Part shown: positions 11,845-23,834 of the stretch, one piece after another
Position numbering within the stretch: the first letter of the stretch is position 1
Layout of the letters: every line of letters starts with the position of its first letter
Assembly (NCBI GenBank): GCA_949358305.1
Contig: OX442314.1
Coordinates: 28,321,118-28,381,117 of the forward strand
Source of the DNA: Strigamia acuminata
Lineage: Eukaryota; Arthropoda; Chilopoda; Geophilomorpha; Linotaeniidae
Direction: 5' to 3'
Length of the DNA: 60,000 bases
Notes under the pieces: generated by a model
What the model was told of the DNA's origin: nothing
The model's input: the letters and a program-made list of their open reading frames with translations, nothing else
The model's database searches: none
Made by a program: the position numbers and the translations under genes

Positions 11845-12021
11845 TATTGTGTTCTTTAAGTTGATTGTTGTGGATATGTCGGAGTAAGAAGAAAGACGGC
11901 CATGTTGGTTAAGGAAATTAACATAAGTGATTTATTCAAAAAAGATAAAAATAGGTGGCGCTGAGAACAGCGCATCATAACAAATAAAATGGTCGATTGA
12001 CCAATGGAGTCAAACACTCCA
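11845..12021 (-). repeat. Gypsy 3' LTR (left)
   Basis: The 177-bp LTR is the same sequence as 17652-17828. On the minus strand it starts TGGAGTGTTTGAC. The adjoining inner sequence on that strand, AGAGGGGATGT, is a good polypurine tract. Confidence 0.93.
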
Positions 12022-12214
12022 ACATCCCCTCTAATTGGGACAAACACCAATTACAAATTTAAAACTAACACAATAGGTCAAGTAAATTAGAAAGGTAATA
12101 AACAAATAACTAGTTAAACAATGTAATATACGGATTAATAAAAGATTAAATTTTAAACACAAATGGAAATAAGAATTATTCAAATAAAAACACATGAAGA
12201 AACAAAACACAAAT

Positions 12215-13957
12215 TCACTCGTTCACTGGATAGCCATAAAAGTCCGGTGGCTTTCTTGTGCGCACAGGACGTGGACTACGAGCAGGTGGAGGAGCAGAAC
12301 TCGAGCCGGCAACAGCAGGCGGTGACGGCGCACGAGCAGGTAACTGAGGAGCAGGAACCTGAGCAGTGGTTTGTGGTGCAACTGTAGGAGCTGGTACGAC
12401 AAGTGGAGCAGGTAAAGTCGGTGGAATGTTCATATTTGCAGGTGGAACTATCGGTTCTGGAATGGGCAACAAAGAAAGAAGCGAACTTCCGCAATTCTTC
12501 CCCTCAATATGAGGCAATTTAGCACCATCCGAGCGCGGGCGCAACTGATCCACGTGACGGCTCCAAACAACGTCCAATGCGACCTCGATGTCGTACGTAG
12601 TTGAGGACGTTTTACGACAAACAATTCCAGGAACCCAACGTTTGGTGCCTCGATAATCACGAGCGAACACCAAGTCGTTTACTTCGAAATGTCGTGGCGT
12701 TTTGGTTTGTCCAGTGTCGGGCAACAACCTCGGGTTTAAAAGATGCAACCTGGAGCGCATTTCCCGATTTGTAAACGCCAAAGCAGCTGAAATGTTAGTT
12801 GTGGCATGCGGAGTGGAGCGATATGAAGCAAGAAAATGCGACACAGCGTCCGACAACGAAAAACTTACAGCCAACAACTTGTCAACCTGATTTTTGAAGG
12901 TTTTCACAAATCCTTCGACGGCACCATTTGTTGCGGGGTGGTACGGCGGCGAAAGAGTGTGACGAATACCGTTGACAGCCAAAAATTTACGAAATTCTTG
13001 TGACGTGAACTGAGGTCCATTGTCGGTGTGGAAATGCAACAGCAATCCATGGGACTCGAACCAAGACTTCACAATATGAGGCAATTTAGCACCATCCGAG
13101 CGCGGGCGCAACTGATCCACGTGACGGCTCCAAACAACGTCCAATGCGACCTCGATGTCGTACGTAGTTGAGGACGTTTTACGACAAACAATTCCAGGAA
13201 CCCAACGTTTGGTACCTCGATAATCACGAGCGAACACCAAGTCGTTTACTTCGAAATGTCGTGGCGTTTTGGTTTGTCCAGTGTCGGGCAACAACCTCGG
13301 GTTTAAAAGATGCAACCTGGAGCGCATTTCCCGATTTGTAAACGCCAAAGCAGCTGAAATGTTAGTTGTGGCATGCGGAGTGGAGCGATATGAAGCAAGA
13401 AAATGCTACACAGCGTCCGACAACGAAAAACTTACAGCCAACAACTTGTCAACCTGATTTTTGAAGGTTTTCACAAATCCTTCGACGGCACCATTTGTTG
13501 CGGGGTGGTACGGCGGCGAAAGAGTGTGACGAATACCGTTGACAGCCAAAAATTTACGAAATTCTTGTGACGTGAACTGAGGTCCATTGTCGGTGTGGAA
13601 ATGCAACAGCAATCCATGGGACTCGAACCAAGACTTCACGACAGCAATGGTGGCAGCAGCTGTGGTGGTAGACATCGCGCGCACTTCACACCATTTGGAT
13701 TTTGCGTCAACGGCCAGTAGAAACATCGAGTTGTGGAAAGGACCAGCAAAATCCAGGTGCACTCGACCCCACACCTGATCAGGGACAGGCCATTTAACGG
13801 TGTTAGTCTTTGGGGGAGCGGGCAGGCTTCGCTGGCAAACATCACAACTTTTGATCGTGCGCTCGATATCTGCAACGATTCCAGGCCACCAAACCGTGGC
13901 GCGAGCCAACGATTTAGTACGGACAATACCGTAGTGACCAGCGTGGAGTTCGATGAG
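12215..13957 (-). pseudogene. Gypsy integrase with internal duplication
   Basis: The segment begins just left of the solo LTR with an H-x3-H type zinc-finger region (ELHAGHYG), then ARATVWWPGI, CDVCQ, the core with DFAGPF and HTDNGPQF, and GAVEGFVKTFKN carrying the catalytic Glu. The second half of the core and the C-terminal domain then occur twice because of a 567-bp in-frame tandem duplication. A TAG at 13406-13408 replaces a Ser codon in the first-read copy. A Pro/Ala-rich tail ends at 12215. Confidence 0.9.
12505..13638. repeat. 567-bp tandem duplication in gypsy integrase
   Basis: 12505-13071 and 13072-13638 are nearly identical; differences seen are TGCCTCG/TACCTCG near 12639/13206 and AAATGCGAC/AAATGCTAC near 12835/13402. 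The period of 567 bp is exactly 189 codons, so the polyprotein frame is kept through the junction. Confidence 0.95.
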
Positions 13958-13962
13958 AACCG

Positions 13963-14538
13963 TGTGACTGGTATGGTCTCGCCAATGTAACTAGGGGACT
14001 AATAACACTGGGTAGGGACGCATACATCACGTAATAATAACGAGACTCCCACAATATTGGTTGGTTGGCCTTTATTGTCGTTGTCTAGGGGTATGGGGAA
14101 TCCTGCTACCCGTTGCAGGGGTGCTCGAAGGCACGCCGCACCGGCAACCGACCCGTCACACACTGGGCATGAGTCCAATGTGTGACGTGGTCGGTTCAAC
14201 TTTACATTCATGCTGTACTTACCTACAGCCCGCAGTGACCACTCATGGAGGCTGTATTGGGTGGAGAACCCAGATACTGAGCATCGCTGTGGTGAATGGG
14301 AAGGAGATGCAGAGTCCTCACAGCCGGGACAACCTTGTCCCCTCGATGACTACAACTGGAACTCTTACCACACGACCGTCCTGGTCGGTGTCCGCACTCT
14401 CTCTACATCTCCTCCCACACCACTCCGCTCCCTCCTTCCCCCGGGCTAGATCACTTTCCCCAATCAGGGGGTGATCTTGGGGCCGCACGGTGGTGTGTGG
14501 CAGTGACGTGGGTCACCCCAGGTGGCCAGACGGTCACA
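13963..14538. mobile_element. Solo LTR inside gypsy pol
   Basis: A 576-bp sequence with ends TGTGAC and GTCACA, flanked by the 4-bp direct repeat ACCG (13959-13962 and 14539-14542). The pol reading frame on each side joins cleanly once it is removed. A diverged partial copy, reversed, is at 33280-33570. It has no coding content. TG..CA ends and a 4-bp duplication fit an LTR left after recombination. Confidence 0.8.
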
Positions 14539-14574
14539 ACCGAGCGCTGAACAGCAGAAGGAATCACCAATCTG

Positions 14575-15405
14575 TCAGATAAAAATAAAAAAATTGTCGT
14601 AAGTAGAAAATGATTCACGGTGCTTGAAATATAAATTCAAGTTCGATGATTTCGATTCCCATCCAGTTCGAACGTGGTGCAATACGGATTGCAGAACCTC
14701 GTCAGCTGCTAAAGCAGCTTTCAATGAAGCGGTGGACATTGGAAAATCTGTAATGGAGGTCGAAAATATCGAATTAATTCCAATGTCCAAATCCTCTTTG
14801 CCATCAACAACTGGTTGCGGATTCCGGGACAAGCCGTCAGCGACAGCATTGTCTGCAGCGGGCACGTGCTCGATAACGTAATCGTAGGCAGAGAGAAAAA
14901 CTGCCCAGCGGTGTAGCCTCGCTGCCACAACCTGGTTGCACCTCTTCTTATCTCCAAAAATTGAGACAAGGGGTTTGTGGTCGGTGCGCAAGAAGAATTT
15001 ACGACCAAACAAATAGTGGTGGAACTTGCGAATGGCATAAATAATGGCCAAGCCCTCACGCTCTATTTGTGCGTAATTCTTCTGCGCAGCCGACAACAAC
15101 GAACTGGCAAAAGCTATCGGTTTGTGGACGCCATCTGAACCTAAATGGGAGAGAAAAGCACCAACTCCAACTGGAGAGGCGTCAACCGTTAGAAACAACT
15201 TTTTGGATTGGTCAAAATGCGCCAGTGCCGATTCAACAGACACTGCGACTTTAACCGCTTTCCAAGCCGACTCATGCTCCTCTTTCCATTCCCATTTGAT
15301 GTCATCTCGAGTCAAGCGGTACAATGGCTCAAGCAGGGTGGAAAGATTCGCGATGAAGCGACCATAATAATTTACAAGGCCCAAAAAAGATTTCAACGAC
15401 AACAC
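14575..15405 (-). pseudogene. Gypsy RT thumb and RNase H
   Basis: It is in the same frame as the upstream Gag-RT segment, separated by two stop codons. It shows the RT connection (FLGLVNYYGRFI), the RNase H start (FLTVDASPVGVGA), the REGLAIIYA segment with its catalytic Glu, and TDHKPL. The frame is lost in an A/T homopolymer near 14580, shortly before the solo LTR insertion that separates it from integrase. Confidence 0.9.
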
Positions 15406-15525
15406 GTCGGATGGGTGAGTCGCCTCACGTAAAGGGGCGAGTTTTGAATCGATGGGGGAAATACCATTCTTCGAAATATTAAAACCAAGGAATTGTACAA
15501 CCTGTTAGAGAAAACGACACTTCCT

Positions 15526-17472
15526 TCAATTCAGGGTCAAACCGGCTTTCAGGAACGTGTGTAGAAACTTGTCCAAGTTTTTTAAATGCACTGCATTTGT
15601 TCCGCCGGTCAGCGCCGAATCATCGATAAAAGGTTGTGTGCTTTCAATCTTAGCAGTCAGGATGTCCATCTCCCTCTGGAAAATCGCTGGAGCGGACGAA
15701 ATGCCGTAGAATAGCCGGTTGACCCTGAAAAGACCAAGGTGGGTATTAATTGTACAACATAATTGGGATTCAGGATCTAATTCGATTTGGTTGTATGCCG
15801 AAGTCATGTCAAGAATAGAATAAGTTTCCCCCCCGGATAACTTAGTGGTGATATCAGCAAACAAAGGAAGCAGGTAGGAGTTTGGGAGAATAGCTTTGTT
15901 GATTGTTCTGTTGTAGCAACCAGCCAACTTAATTGTTCCATCTGACTTCTTGACGTGCATCACTGGAGTTGCCCAACGTGATGACGCGACCGGTGTGATT
16001 ATGCCCAGCGACTGGAGTCTCTCCAATTCGGCCTCGACAAGCGACTTCATGGCGATAGGGACTGGATACGCTTTCAAGAAGATAGGCTGCACGGCAGGAT
16101 CGATGTCGATGTGGGCCTGTGACGTGTTCAAGCAGCCAATTTTGTCCCGGAACACGCGTTCGTATTTCAGCAGTAAGGCGTCCAATTCTGATTGCGTGGC
16201 GGCATCGAGGACAGCGGCTTCGGGAGCGATCATGTCCACTTTATTTATCTTAGCGCCAACAGCTTCTGCAGCTTTCGACAGCAAACCAAACATGCAGAGC
16301 CAACCTCGTCCCAACAGCGGTACAGGACCATCCCGTGCGATGCAGAGCGGCAAAAGGAAATTACGATTCTTGTACGTGACTGGAACCTCGATCACTCCCT
16401 CCATCGGAATTTGATGTCCAGTATACGTCGTCATGCCGCACGGAATGGTCTGCAAGGGGAAACGAGAGAAAAATTTTAAATAAGTGTCCAAATTAATAAT
16501 TGATGCGCTGGCACCCGTATCCAACTCCATGTCCAAGTCCACACCGTCGATACGTACGGTGACAAAGACTGACTGCACTCGAGGCAAATGGACCGAGTTT
16601 ACCACCTGCTTGTGCTGAGTCTGGACACGATAGAATGTCAAATCGTCCAAAACGTCTACTGAATGAGTTGGAGCGTGGTTCTGGACTGGTGCGCGACAGA
16701 TAGGACGAATGTGTCCCGTTTTGCCACAACCGTGGCACTTGGCGTCTTTGAAACGGCACGTCTCGCGAGAATGGTCATTCCTGCCGCACGATGCACACGC
16801 AGAAGCATTTCCCTGCTTTCGGGATGATTGCTGCGGGGCCGTGAACGATGAGGTGCCCTTCGTCGAGCGTTTTCCACCCCACTTCTTGTTGTTATTGTGG
16901 CGTGGTCTGGAATCGTTGACTTTATTCACTTGTGCAGATGAAGCTGGTTTCGCAGCAATTTCGGAAAACTCCTTGTGTGAGATCTCCGCCGACGCCGCAA
17001 ATTCAACCGCCTCATCGAAAGTCAAATTCTCCTTCAAGGTGAGAGCTTGCTGGACCTGCTCATTTTTTAGTCCACACAAGAAACGATTCCGCAATTCATC
17101 CGACTTATTTGCGAACTTGCAATTTTGCGCCAATTCCTGCAAAGCCATTGAATACTCCAGCACCGTCTCGCCCTGTAGTCGATCGCGATGGTGGAACCGT
17201 CGGATTTCAGCCAGAACGAGCGGCTTAGGACGTGCATTTTTCTGCGTTAGGGCGATTAGATCCGCGTATTTGACTTCATCAGGTCTCTTCGGAGCGGCTA
17301 GGGTAACCAACTGCTTGAAAGTCGGCATACCCACGTACGATAGCAGCGTATGGACTTTCTCTTCATCGTCGACAATTTTATTGCACTTAAATATGCTATT
17401 CATCCGCATACAGTACAGTTCCCAGTCGTCTGCTGGGTCGTACTCTTTCGGTGTGCCTTTAAGCGACGACAT
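15526..17472 (-). pseudogene. Gypsy Gag-protease-reverse transcriptase
   Basis: The open frame starts at the ATG at 17472 (MSSLKG); a few in-frame residues precede it. Gag covers about the first 270 codons and ends in two zinc knuckles (CASCGRNDH and CHGCGKTGH). The aspartic protease motif LDTGASASI lies near codon 320. The RT region follows (GRGWLC linker, VKKSDGT, FYGISSAP). The RT catalytic motif reads FIDD where the family usually has Y-x-DD. The frame stops at 15526 within RT and resumes in the same frame after a second stop, so the break is by nonsense codons rather than a frameshift. Confidence 0.9.
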
Positions 17473-17651
17473 ATTGGTCAAAAGGCGATCACGAGCACGA
17501 AAAATCAAAAAACAGGCAACTAGGCCTAACGAGAAGACGCGTGGTCAGCGATGGTCCGAAGTTGGTCAAAAAGTTCGCAAAGTTCTCAAAAAAGCACAAA
17601 TTTCACATTTACCGCATGGATTGTTGTAGATCGAATCATACTCGTCGCCAA

Positions 17652-17828
17652 TATTGTGTTCTTTAAGTTGATTGTTGTGGATATGTCGGAGTAAGAAGAA
17701 AGACGGCCATGTTGGTTAAGGAAATTAACATAAGTGATTTATTCAAAAAAGATAAAAATAGGTGGCGCTGAGAACAGCGCATCATAACAAATAAAATGGT
17801 CGATTGACCAATGGAGTCAAACACTCCA
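17652..17828 (-). repeat. Gypsy 5' LTR (right)
   Basis: Second 177-bp LTR, apparently identical to the left one, so the insertion is fairly recent. On the minus strand it is followed by TTGGCGACGAGTA, which begins like the TGGCGAC primer-binding sites reported for some gypsy elements; the exact tRNA is not certain. Confidence 0.93.
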
Positions 17829-17833
17829 GAAAG

Positions 17834-18290
17834 CACTGACATAAGCCCCTTGCTTAAAGTTAATCAAAATAAATGGACTACTTAATAAAATACGTCGTAA
17901 ATTACGTCATGTGCGAAATACATGGTCAAACAGATTTTTCTAAACTAATTTGAAACCACCTACTTAAATTTTAAATGATTAGACAGGCATTAAAATTCTA
18001 ACTATTTCCCTACATTATATTAAACAGTTAAAACTATTCTAGTTTTTCTAGAGGCAACACAGAGAAGTGTTAAACACCAAAACGAAAGGTGTTGTACTAT
18101 AAAACTGTAGCTATTTTTATCTACAGATTGTTTCAGTCACTGAAACTAGATAAACACTGTGCAAGTGCAGTAAATGATACTCCGTAATTAATAATTGGAA
18201 AGCTGCATTTTAGGTAACTTCAGATTTGATGCTCTCAATTAGCATCTGGCTTTTTTAACTCGAGAATATGATAAGAAGTGTTATTTTAGA
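17834..18290. other. 3' flank of DEG/ENaC copy B
   Basis: Paralogous to 33960-34347 and 50800-51104, so it is the conserved 3' flank of the gene unit. It probably holds the 3' untranslated region, but I see no single convincing polyadenylation signal. Confidence 0.55.
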
Positions 18291-18648
18291 TTAATTCTGA
18301 GTACCATAAACTGATTTACTATCTTTTGCAAGAATTGAAAGACCAATCATTAGTGCAAAAGAATTTCCAACATCGCAACACAATGCAACTGCAGTGTAGG
18401 ATAATATTTGTGTGATCTGTTCAATTATGTTATTCAGTGGACTTATAGCAAGAACATTGAGTAGATATGCTTTAGGATGTTGAAAGTAAACGTAAGTGTC
18501 AAATATTTGTTCTTCACAAGGAGGATGACATCCACAGTCTTTTGTTACGTCAACTTTTAAGGAATTCTTCATGAATAGTCGTAATGAAGAAATTGCTTCT
18601 TCAGCATTTGCACATGAATTACTTGTTACATTATCCAAAAATGGTAGT
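18291..18648 (-). pseudogene. Copy B exon 10 (unit 2 Cys-rich end and TM2)
   Basis: The acceptor AG lies at 18650-18649; the exon completes a Lys codon with exon 9. It encodes LPFLDNV, the paired-cysteine motif CGCHPPC, and the second TM2 with FALMIGLSILA. In copies C and D the frame continues with IPELLQKIV. Here 17 bp are missing between two TTGCA copies, giving an altered tail of about ten residues and an early stop at 18291. Confidence 0.88.
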
Positions 18649-18942
18649 CTAAAATTATAAAGACTTATTACAACCCGGTGCAGTAACTCATGGTGTCATC
18701 CCCTTCAACTTTTCCCATGGACCTCCTCCGAGTCCTCTTGTACCAACCTAAACAGACTCTTTAGTTATGTTTGTAAATTTAGATTCTAAATTTACAAATG
18801 ACTAAAAAAAAGGACAATAGAATTTGAGATAGACACACGACAATCTTATTTTGCATTCTGATTGAATGGTGTAAGCCAGTGCAGTCCATACTCCCTGAAC
18901 TCTGGGAAAGAATTTTTATTTTTAACTATAGAACTCCTGGAT

Positions 18943-19157
18943 GCAATTATACAGTATTACAATGTATTTTGAAATGGATTAACTTTTACAATACATGATT
19001 GGTAATGCATTTTCTAATACATTTTTGCATGCTGTTGGTTGGAAATAAGAATACATTTTTGAAAATGTATTTTTAACTATTCACATGTTAAGACTAAATT
19101 AACGTTATGCCAATTCTGCAATATTCTCGTCTGGTTTTTTGCATAAAGCTCCAGAAG
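18943..19157. mobile_element. Short insertion with 8-bp direct repeat
   Basis: A 215-bp AT-rich insert absent from copies C and D, flanked by TCCTGGAT (18935-18942 and 19158-19165). Inverted ends are not obvious. It may be a small hAT-type MITE. Confidence 0.5.
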
Positions 19158-20407
19158 TCCTGGATTTTGAGGGCCCAACCGGCAACATGCTCAAATTCAA
19201 TTGTGTGAAAAAGTTACAACTCACTTGCATCGAACAGAATTATAAATATTTTTTTCATAACATTCATCCTGGCATCGTTTGTATTTGTCAGGGTCAAGAC
19301 AAGGTTGTGCTCGTAAGTTTAATCGAACTGTCTAAAATAGAGCCAAAGTTTCAACAGTTTATACAGTATGTAATAATCTGATTATTACTTTAAGCATTTT
19401 AAATGTAATAATGATGAAAGTGTTATCGACAACACTTCTTCTACTTCTGAGAATTGATGGTATTTGAGCATCATTTTGTTGAAAGTATATCTATGAAAAA
19501 AATTACGATTTACCACAATTTCTACATTTATACTCATAAGTAAAAATATGAGCAGTTCCTGTGTGCTATTTACACCCGTGAAACAACCATCCATGTTCAT
19601 TTACCATAACATGACTTTCCTTAAAACTATCATTACCGTAGTTATGTTATGATTACCAAATACTCAAAGTGGTTAAAAAAATTTGAAAACTATTTGAATA
19701 ATGAGTTAGTTGCTACTATTCTTGACAAAAGTGTTAATTGAAACGTGATAGGTGCATTAATTGACGTGTACACGAATTATACATTACTTCATACTCATGC
19801 TGATTACATATTTGATCCTGCAATGGTAGCAGCTTGAAAAATATTATTGAGGCAAGTCCGGTAAATTTCATTGGAGCTGTAACATGCTCATATTAATATT
19901 GTAAGTACAATTTATCTAAAATGACAATTTATGTACCGATGTCAGATTGAAAGCATGTTCCAGTTGGCATAGCTATTTTACTCCACGTTACATTAGTTCT
20001 TACTCCAGCAGCCTGCGGAAACATTTATGATCAACTTTCACATAAATAACACAGGTTTGTAGATTAAACAATTCTATTTATTAAAAAGTGCAACCTGATT
20101 TTGAAACCTTCTCAAAAAATTAATTCTGTTATGTACAGAAAATGTAACCCACTGTAACCCACTAAGAAAATAACATCCCAGAACAACAGAATTTACCTTA
20201 ATTATGTTATTATTATTTTCTCTTCTACATTCTGCCTAACACATCCACTTCATTAGTATAAATTTTATTTGGTTTATAAACCTTTCGTGATTTGACGATA
20301 CGTTATGTGTTTTCATGATGGGTCCACACTTGCGGAACATCGCGATTTTGAGGCAAGTATCCGCAATGTATATGCAGATGTGAACCCATCTTTAGTGGAA
20401 TACTTAC

Positions 20408-21084
20408 CACAGTAGCAGTGCTCATTGCTACTTTATCCATCACAGGCGTTTGGAATCGCCACACATCTTCTATTGACAGTTTTTTATGATTTTTAGTTAT
20501 GTTCATTAAATTAATAAAATGAATCTTGCATTCATTCATGCCTATTTCTTTAGCATATGTGTGCCTGTACTTAGTCATTAATGGTCCATCCATACATGCT
20601 ATTAAATTAGGTAAATACAATGTGTGATTTTCTTGAATAATTACCACATATCTTGTCGGCTCACGTATATATAATGTGATTCTTTCTTTGCTTACATAAA
20701 CTGCCAATATCGCAGAAGTAACTATAAGAATTAAATTCAATGTAGATTGCAGTAGAAGTTTTTTTTGTGGCCGCTGCATCACACCTCGTGAATCACCTTT
20801 CTTTTTGTCGATGACCAAATGCATTTGTTTAGTAGTTTTCTTTTTTATGCTCCCTTTAAGTTGAGCAGGTCTGATGTATTTAGACAAAATGAGAAGAAAC
20901 ATTTGTGCAATTTCAATTAAAGACAGAAGAGAAAATCCCAAAGAGAATCCCAAATTGCCCCCAAAATCAATCAATAAGTTTGGAATGGTGTAAATGTAGG
21001 TTTCTGTCATTCTGACAAACAATTCTTCCAATACTTTAAAATTGAGACTTATTAGATCTTTGCCATTTAGTTCATCTTGAAAAT
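20408..21084 (-). CDS. Copy B exon 5: fusion exon, TM2 of unit 1 and TM1 of unit 2
   Basis: The exon has 677 nt, acceptor AG at 21086-21085 and donor GTAAGT at 20407. It opens with the pre-TM2 region (DLISLNFKVLEELF), then TM2 of unit 1 (FGGNLGFSLGFSLLSLIEI, matching the family's GGxLGxxLGxSxLSLxE). About 40 basic, cytosolic-type residues follow, then a new TM1 (STLNLILIVTSAILAVYV), a YVVIIQ strand and LPNLIAC, which equals the start of a second channel unit. There is no stop between the two halves. The same 677-nt exon is open in copy C. No lesion is seen in this exon although the gene is broken elsewhere. Confidence 0.9.
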
Positions 21085-23834
21085 CTAACTTAAAACATAA
21101 TAATTTTGAGAATTATGCATAAACATAGAAGATATTATTGTTTAACTTGTATCAGAATAGGCTATAAACAAATAAACATTCTGTTCACAAGGTCTCAAGC
21201 AACCACATTCATACGATGGCAGTGTATTCTTTTCATGGAAAAGTGCTTCCTCATACATTTCAGCCACAATTGATTTGTTTGACTCTAAACTGCAATCCAT
21301 CAAATTTTTGTTGGACATAAAAGGCAACCTGGTAAGCCAAAAATCTATGAGTTTATCAATATTTAGATGGTGCATGCATTTAGACCTGCATCGTTGATCA
21401 ATTTTTTTTCTCACACAATCTTCGTAGCATTGGGTTTCCTTTTTCTTATCCGGTTCACAATAGGGAAATCTCGAAGCTAAAAATTTATACTACCAAGAAA
21501 CATATGCAGCATTACACTTTTGGTGATCCATCACAATAACAAGATTAAAAAGCTGATATCTGATATATTCCAACTTATAGACTTTTGTGATGCGCTACAA
21601 ATTTTACAATAAGGGGAATCAGAAAAGAAATTTAAATACTTAACTGGTTAAGTACTAAAGTGTGGATATGCAACTGAGCATGCCCAGAACATTTTTTAAA
21701 GTTTGTTTTTACACACTAACTTAAAACACAGGCTGCTAAACACTTAAGCAGTTAAGTGTTTAGCAGCAAATACAAATACAACAGCTTACACTTCGAATAA
21801 AAAATTGAGTTTGAGATTCAAATCCTGACGTCACCACGAAAGTGAATTGGTAAGACATAACGCTAATTATCGTTATCGCCTAATATTTAATTGTGTAAAA
21901 ATAAAAGTATAAGTTACAAACTCCAATAAAATAGTAAATGATGAGATTCTTACCGAAATCTGTGGATTGACACAGTTGGTTCTATTCGTTTTATAGAGTA
22001 TGTGAAATTTCATATTGGGTGCTAATTTTCGATCTATAGATTCAGCCAAAAATATTAAAACTTCAAAATTATTTAATTTTGTTTTTATTTCTAACCAGAA
22101 GTAAAGACCAAAGATCGTCCAATTACATCATTTCGATAGCTTAGTGAAATTTCTGTCTTATCCTTTCTAGAAATTCCTTCCTTAATTGTTGTTTCATGCA
22201 ATACAGTTTTGCCCTGAAAAGTTATACGATTACAGATGTAATTCAGCAGATTACTTGTTGTGACCCCAAATGTCCTTTTTTATTGGAATATGTTGAGAAT
22301 AAGAAATTAATGATTTAATTTTCTGATGTGTTAAATGAATTGTTTTACAGTCCCTTTAATTATTTGGAAATGCTGGAAGTGACTAATTTGAGGAATCTAT
22401 TTATTTTAGTGTTTCTAACAAGTTATTGGATCTTTTCATTGTATAATAGTGTTTAAAATAATTTATATTTGTTCTGCACCGGTTGTGCTTTTGGGCAATT
22501 TGCACAAAAGCCGTTGCCACTGCCCTGGTAATTTGAGCCCTGGATTGGGAGGTTGCTAGGGCAAAACTCCAATTTGCACCGTTTCTAGGGCCAAAGCGTG
22601 CCGCGCAGCCCCCCCTTGTTAGCCCTTCTTAGGAATTAAACCTAGGTTTTTGTGTCGCTAAAATGACATGTTTGCTAAAATGGTGTGTCGCTAAAGTAAA
22701 ATCGCTAAAATGAAATCGCTAAAATGAAGTACATCCGTGCCGAGATACGATCTGCACTTGGCTTTCACGTTGTGGACAAGAACAGGGGAAAGAATAATTT
22801 TTATTCCCCATACTATAAAAAAAATTATACCACCATGTCCATGAATTTACTGTCATTTACTGTCATCTCCATGAATAAAATTGAACAATTCCGGTCCTAC
22901 TAACATTTGCTTTGAATTGTTATTTTTCATAATAATTTTTACAAGGGTGAATACTTGTGATGACAACTGTAGGATTCTGGGTTTCAGCATCAGTGACCAA
23001 TTCCCTGGCATCCCATCCTTGCCCAGAATATGGAATAATTCAGACACGAGCTCATGATTTAGTGTCTACAGTAACTTCACTGCTTGTTTTACACAAGAGA
23101 GGTCTTGTTGCTACTATCTAACAGAGGAGCAACTCTTTATTGTTTCTTTCCCTGGCGAACCGTTGCTAAAGAAAAAATATGAAATTTGCATGAAGACATC
23201 AGTGACTGTATTGGTAGCAATATAACCCTAACTTTTATCATTACAGACTAACAATTACATGAACCATTTCATGTGGTGACAATACATAATATCAACATAA
23301 TATCCCACCCAGTATTAAAAAAATAATAGGATTAAATACCTGTCTTATCTTGACGTGCAGTAAATTGCTTGAAATGTTGCTTTTTAACCAAAGATCTGTA
23401 TAATTCTCAATTTTCACTGCTGCAGAAATCATTCCTCGCAGTGGCAAAATACAAACATGTAATCTTTCAAATATGCCTTGCACTGTAGAATCTTCTGGCA
23501 TTTTTTCCCAGTATTCGGACAAAGATCCGGTATCGAGACCAAAGAACCTTATTTCTGGGAACGTCATTTCACCTATTGGAACATATTCAATTTCAACTTT
23601 GAAATGTCCATCAAAGTAGAATTAGATTCTTTCCGTTGTTTGGTAACAACAAATGGTGCCACAAACGATCAAAACAACGAACCAAACTGCCCGGACTAAA
23701 CTTCTTTTTTTTTTGTTGAAAACATTATCAATAAACTTCAAACTATCATTGCCGGACAGGGAAGTTTGCATTTCTTGCCGTACAAAACGACGAATATGGC
23801 TTCGACGAAGCCTAAGAACTTTCACCACAGTCAT

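Larger units (their letters stand above)
11845..17828 (-). mobile_element. Ty3/gypsy-type LTR retrotransposon, inactive
   Basis: The full element runs on the minus strand between two 177-bp LTRs that look identical, with the 5-bp target duplication GAAAG (11840-11844 and 17829-17833). The polyprotein order is Gag, protease, reverse transcriptase, RNase H, integrase, as in Metaviridae. A single gag-pol frame, two CCHC knuckles and an LDTGAS protease suggest a mag-like group. It is inactivated by two stops after RT, a frame change near 14580, a solo LTR at 13963-14538, and a nonsense codon in one integrase copy. The paralogous empty site is near 33955. Confidence 0.93.
18291..23834 (-). pseudogene. 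Two-unit DEG/ENaC channel gene, copy B
   Basis: Ten exons with GT-AG borders and matching phases: 23340-23834, 22955-23065, 22096-22213, 21147-21476, 20408-21084, 19937-20012, 19788-19876, 19389-19490, 19225-19331, 18291-18648. Exons 1-5 give one DEG/ENaC unit: TM1, a GNWSLML segment like the family's GLSLLL, Cys-rich CGCLRPC, and TM2 with GFS. Exons 5-10 give a second: TM1, LPNLIAC, PTGTCF, a second Cys-rich region CGCHPPC, and TM2 with GLS. Two lesions inactivate it: TAA at 23622-23624 replaces Gln71 in exon 1, and a 17-bp deletion between TTGCA repeats near 18330 shifts the frame just after the GLS filter. Confidence 0.88.

Noticed and set aside
16709-17629. 306-codon plus-strand frame
   Set aside because: It is antisense to gypsy gag, which has clear zinc knuckles and a protease motif on the other strand.
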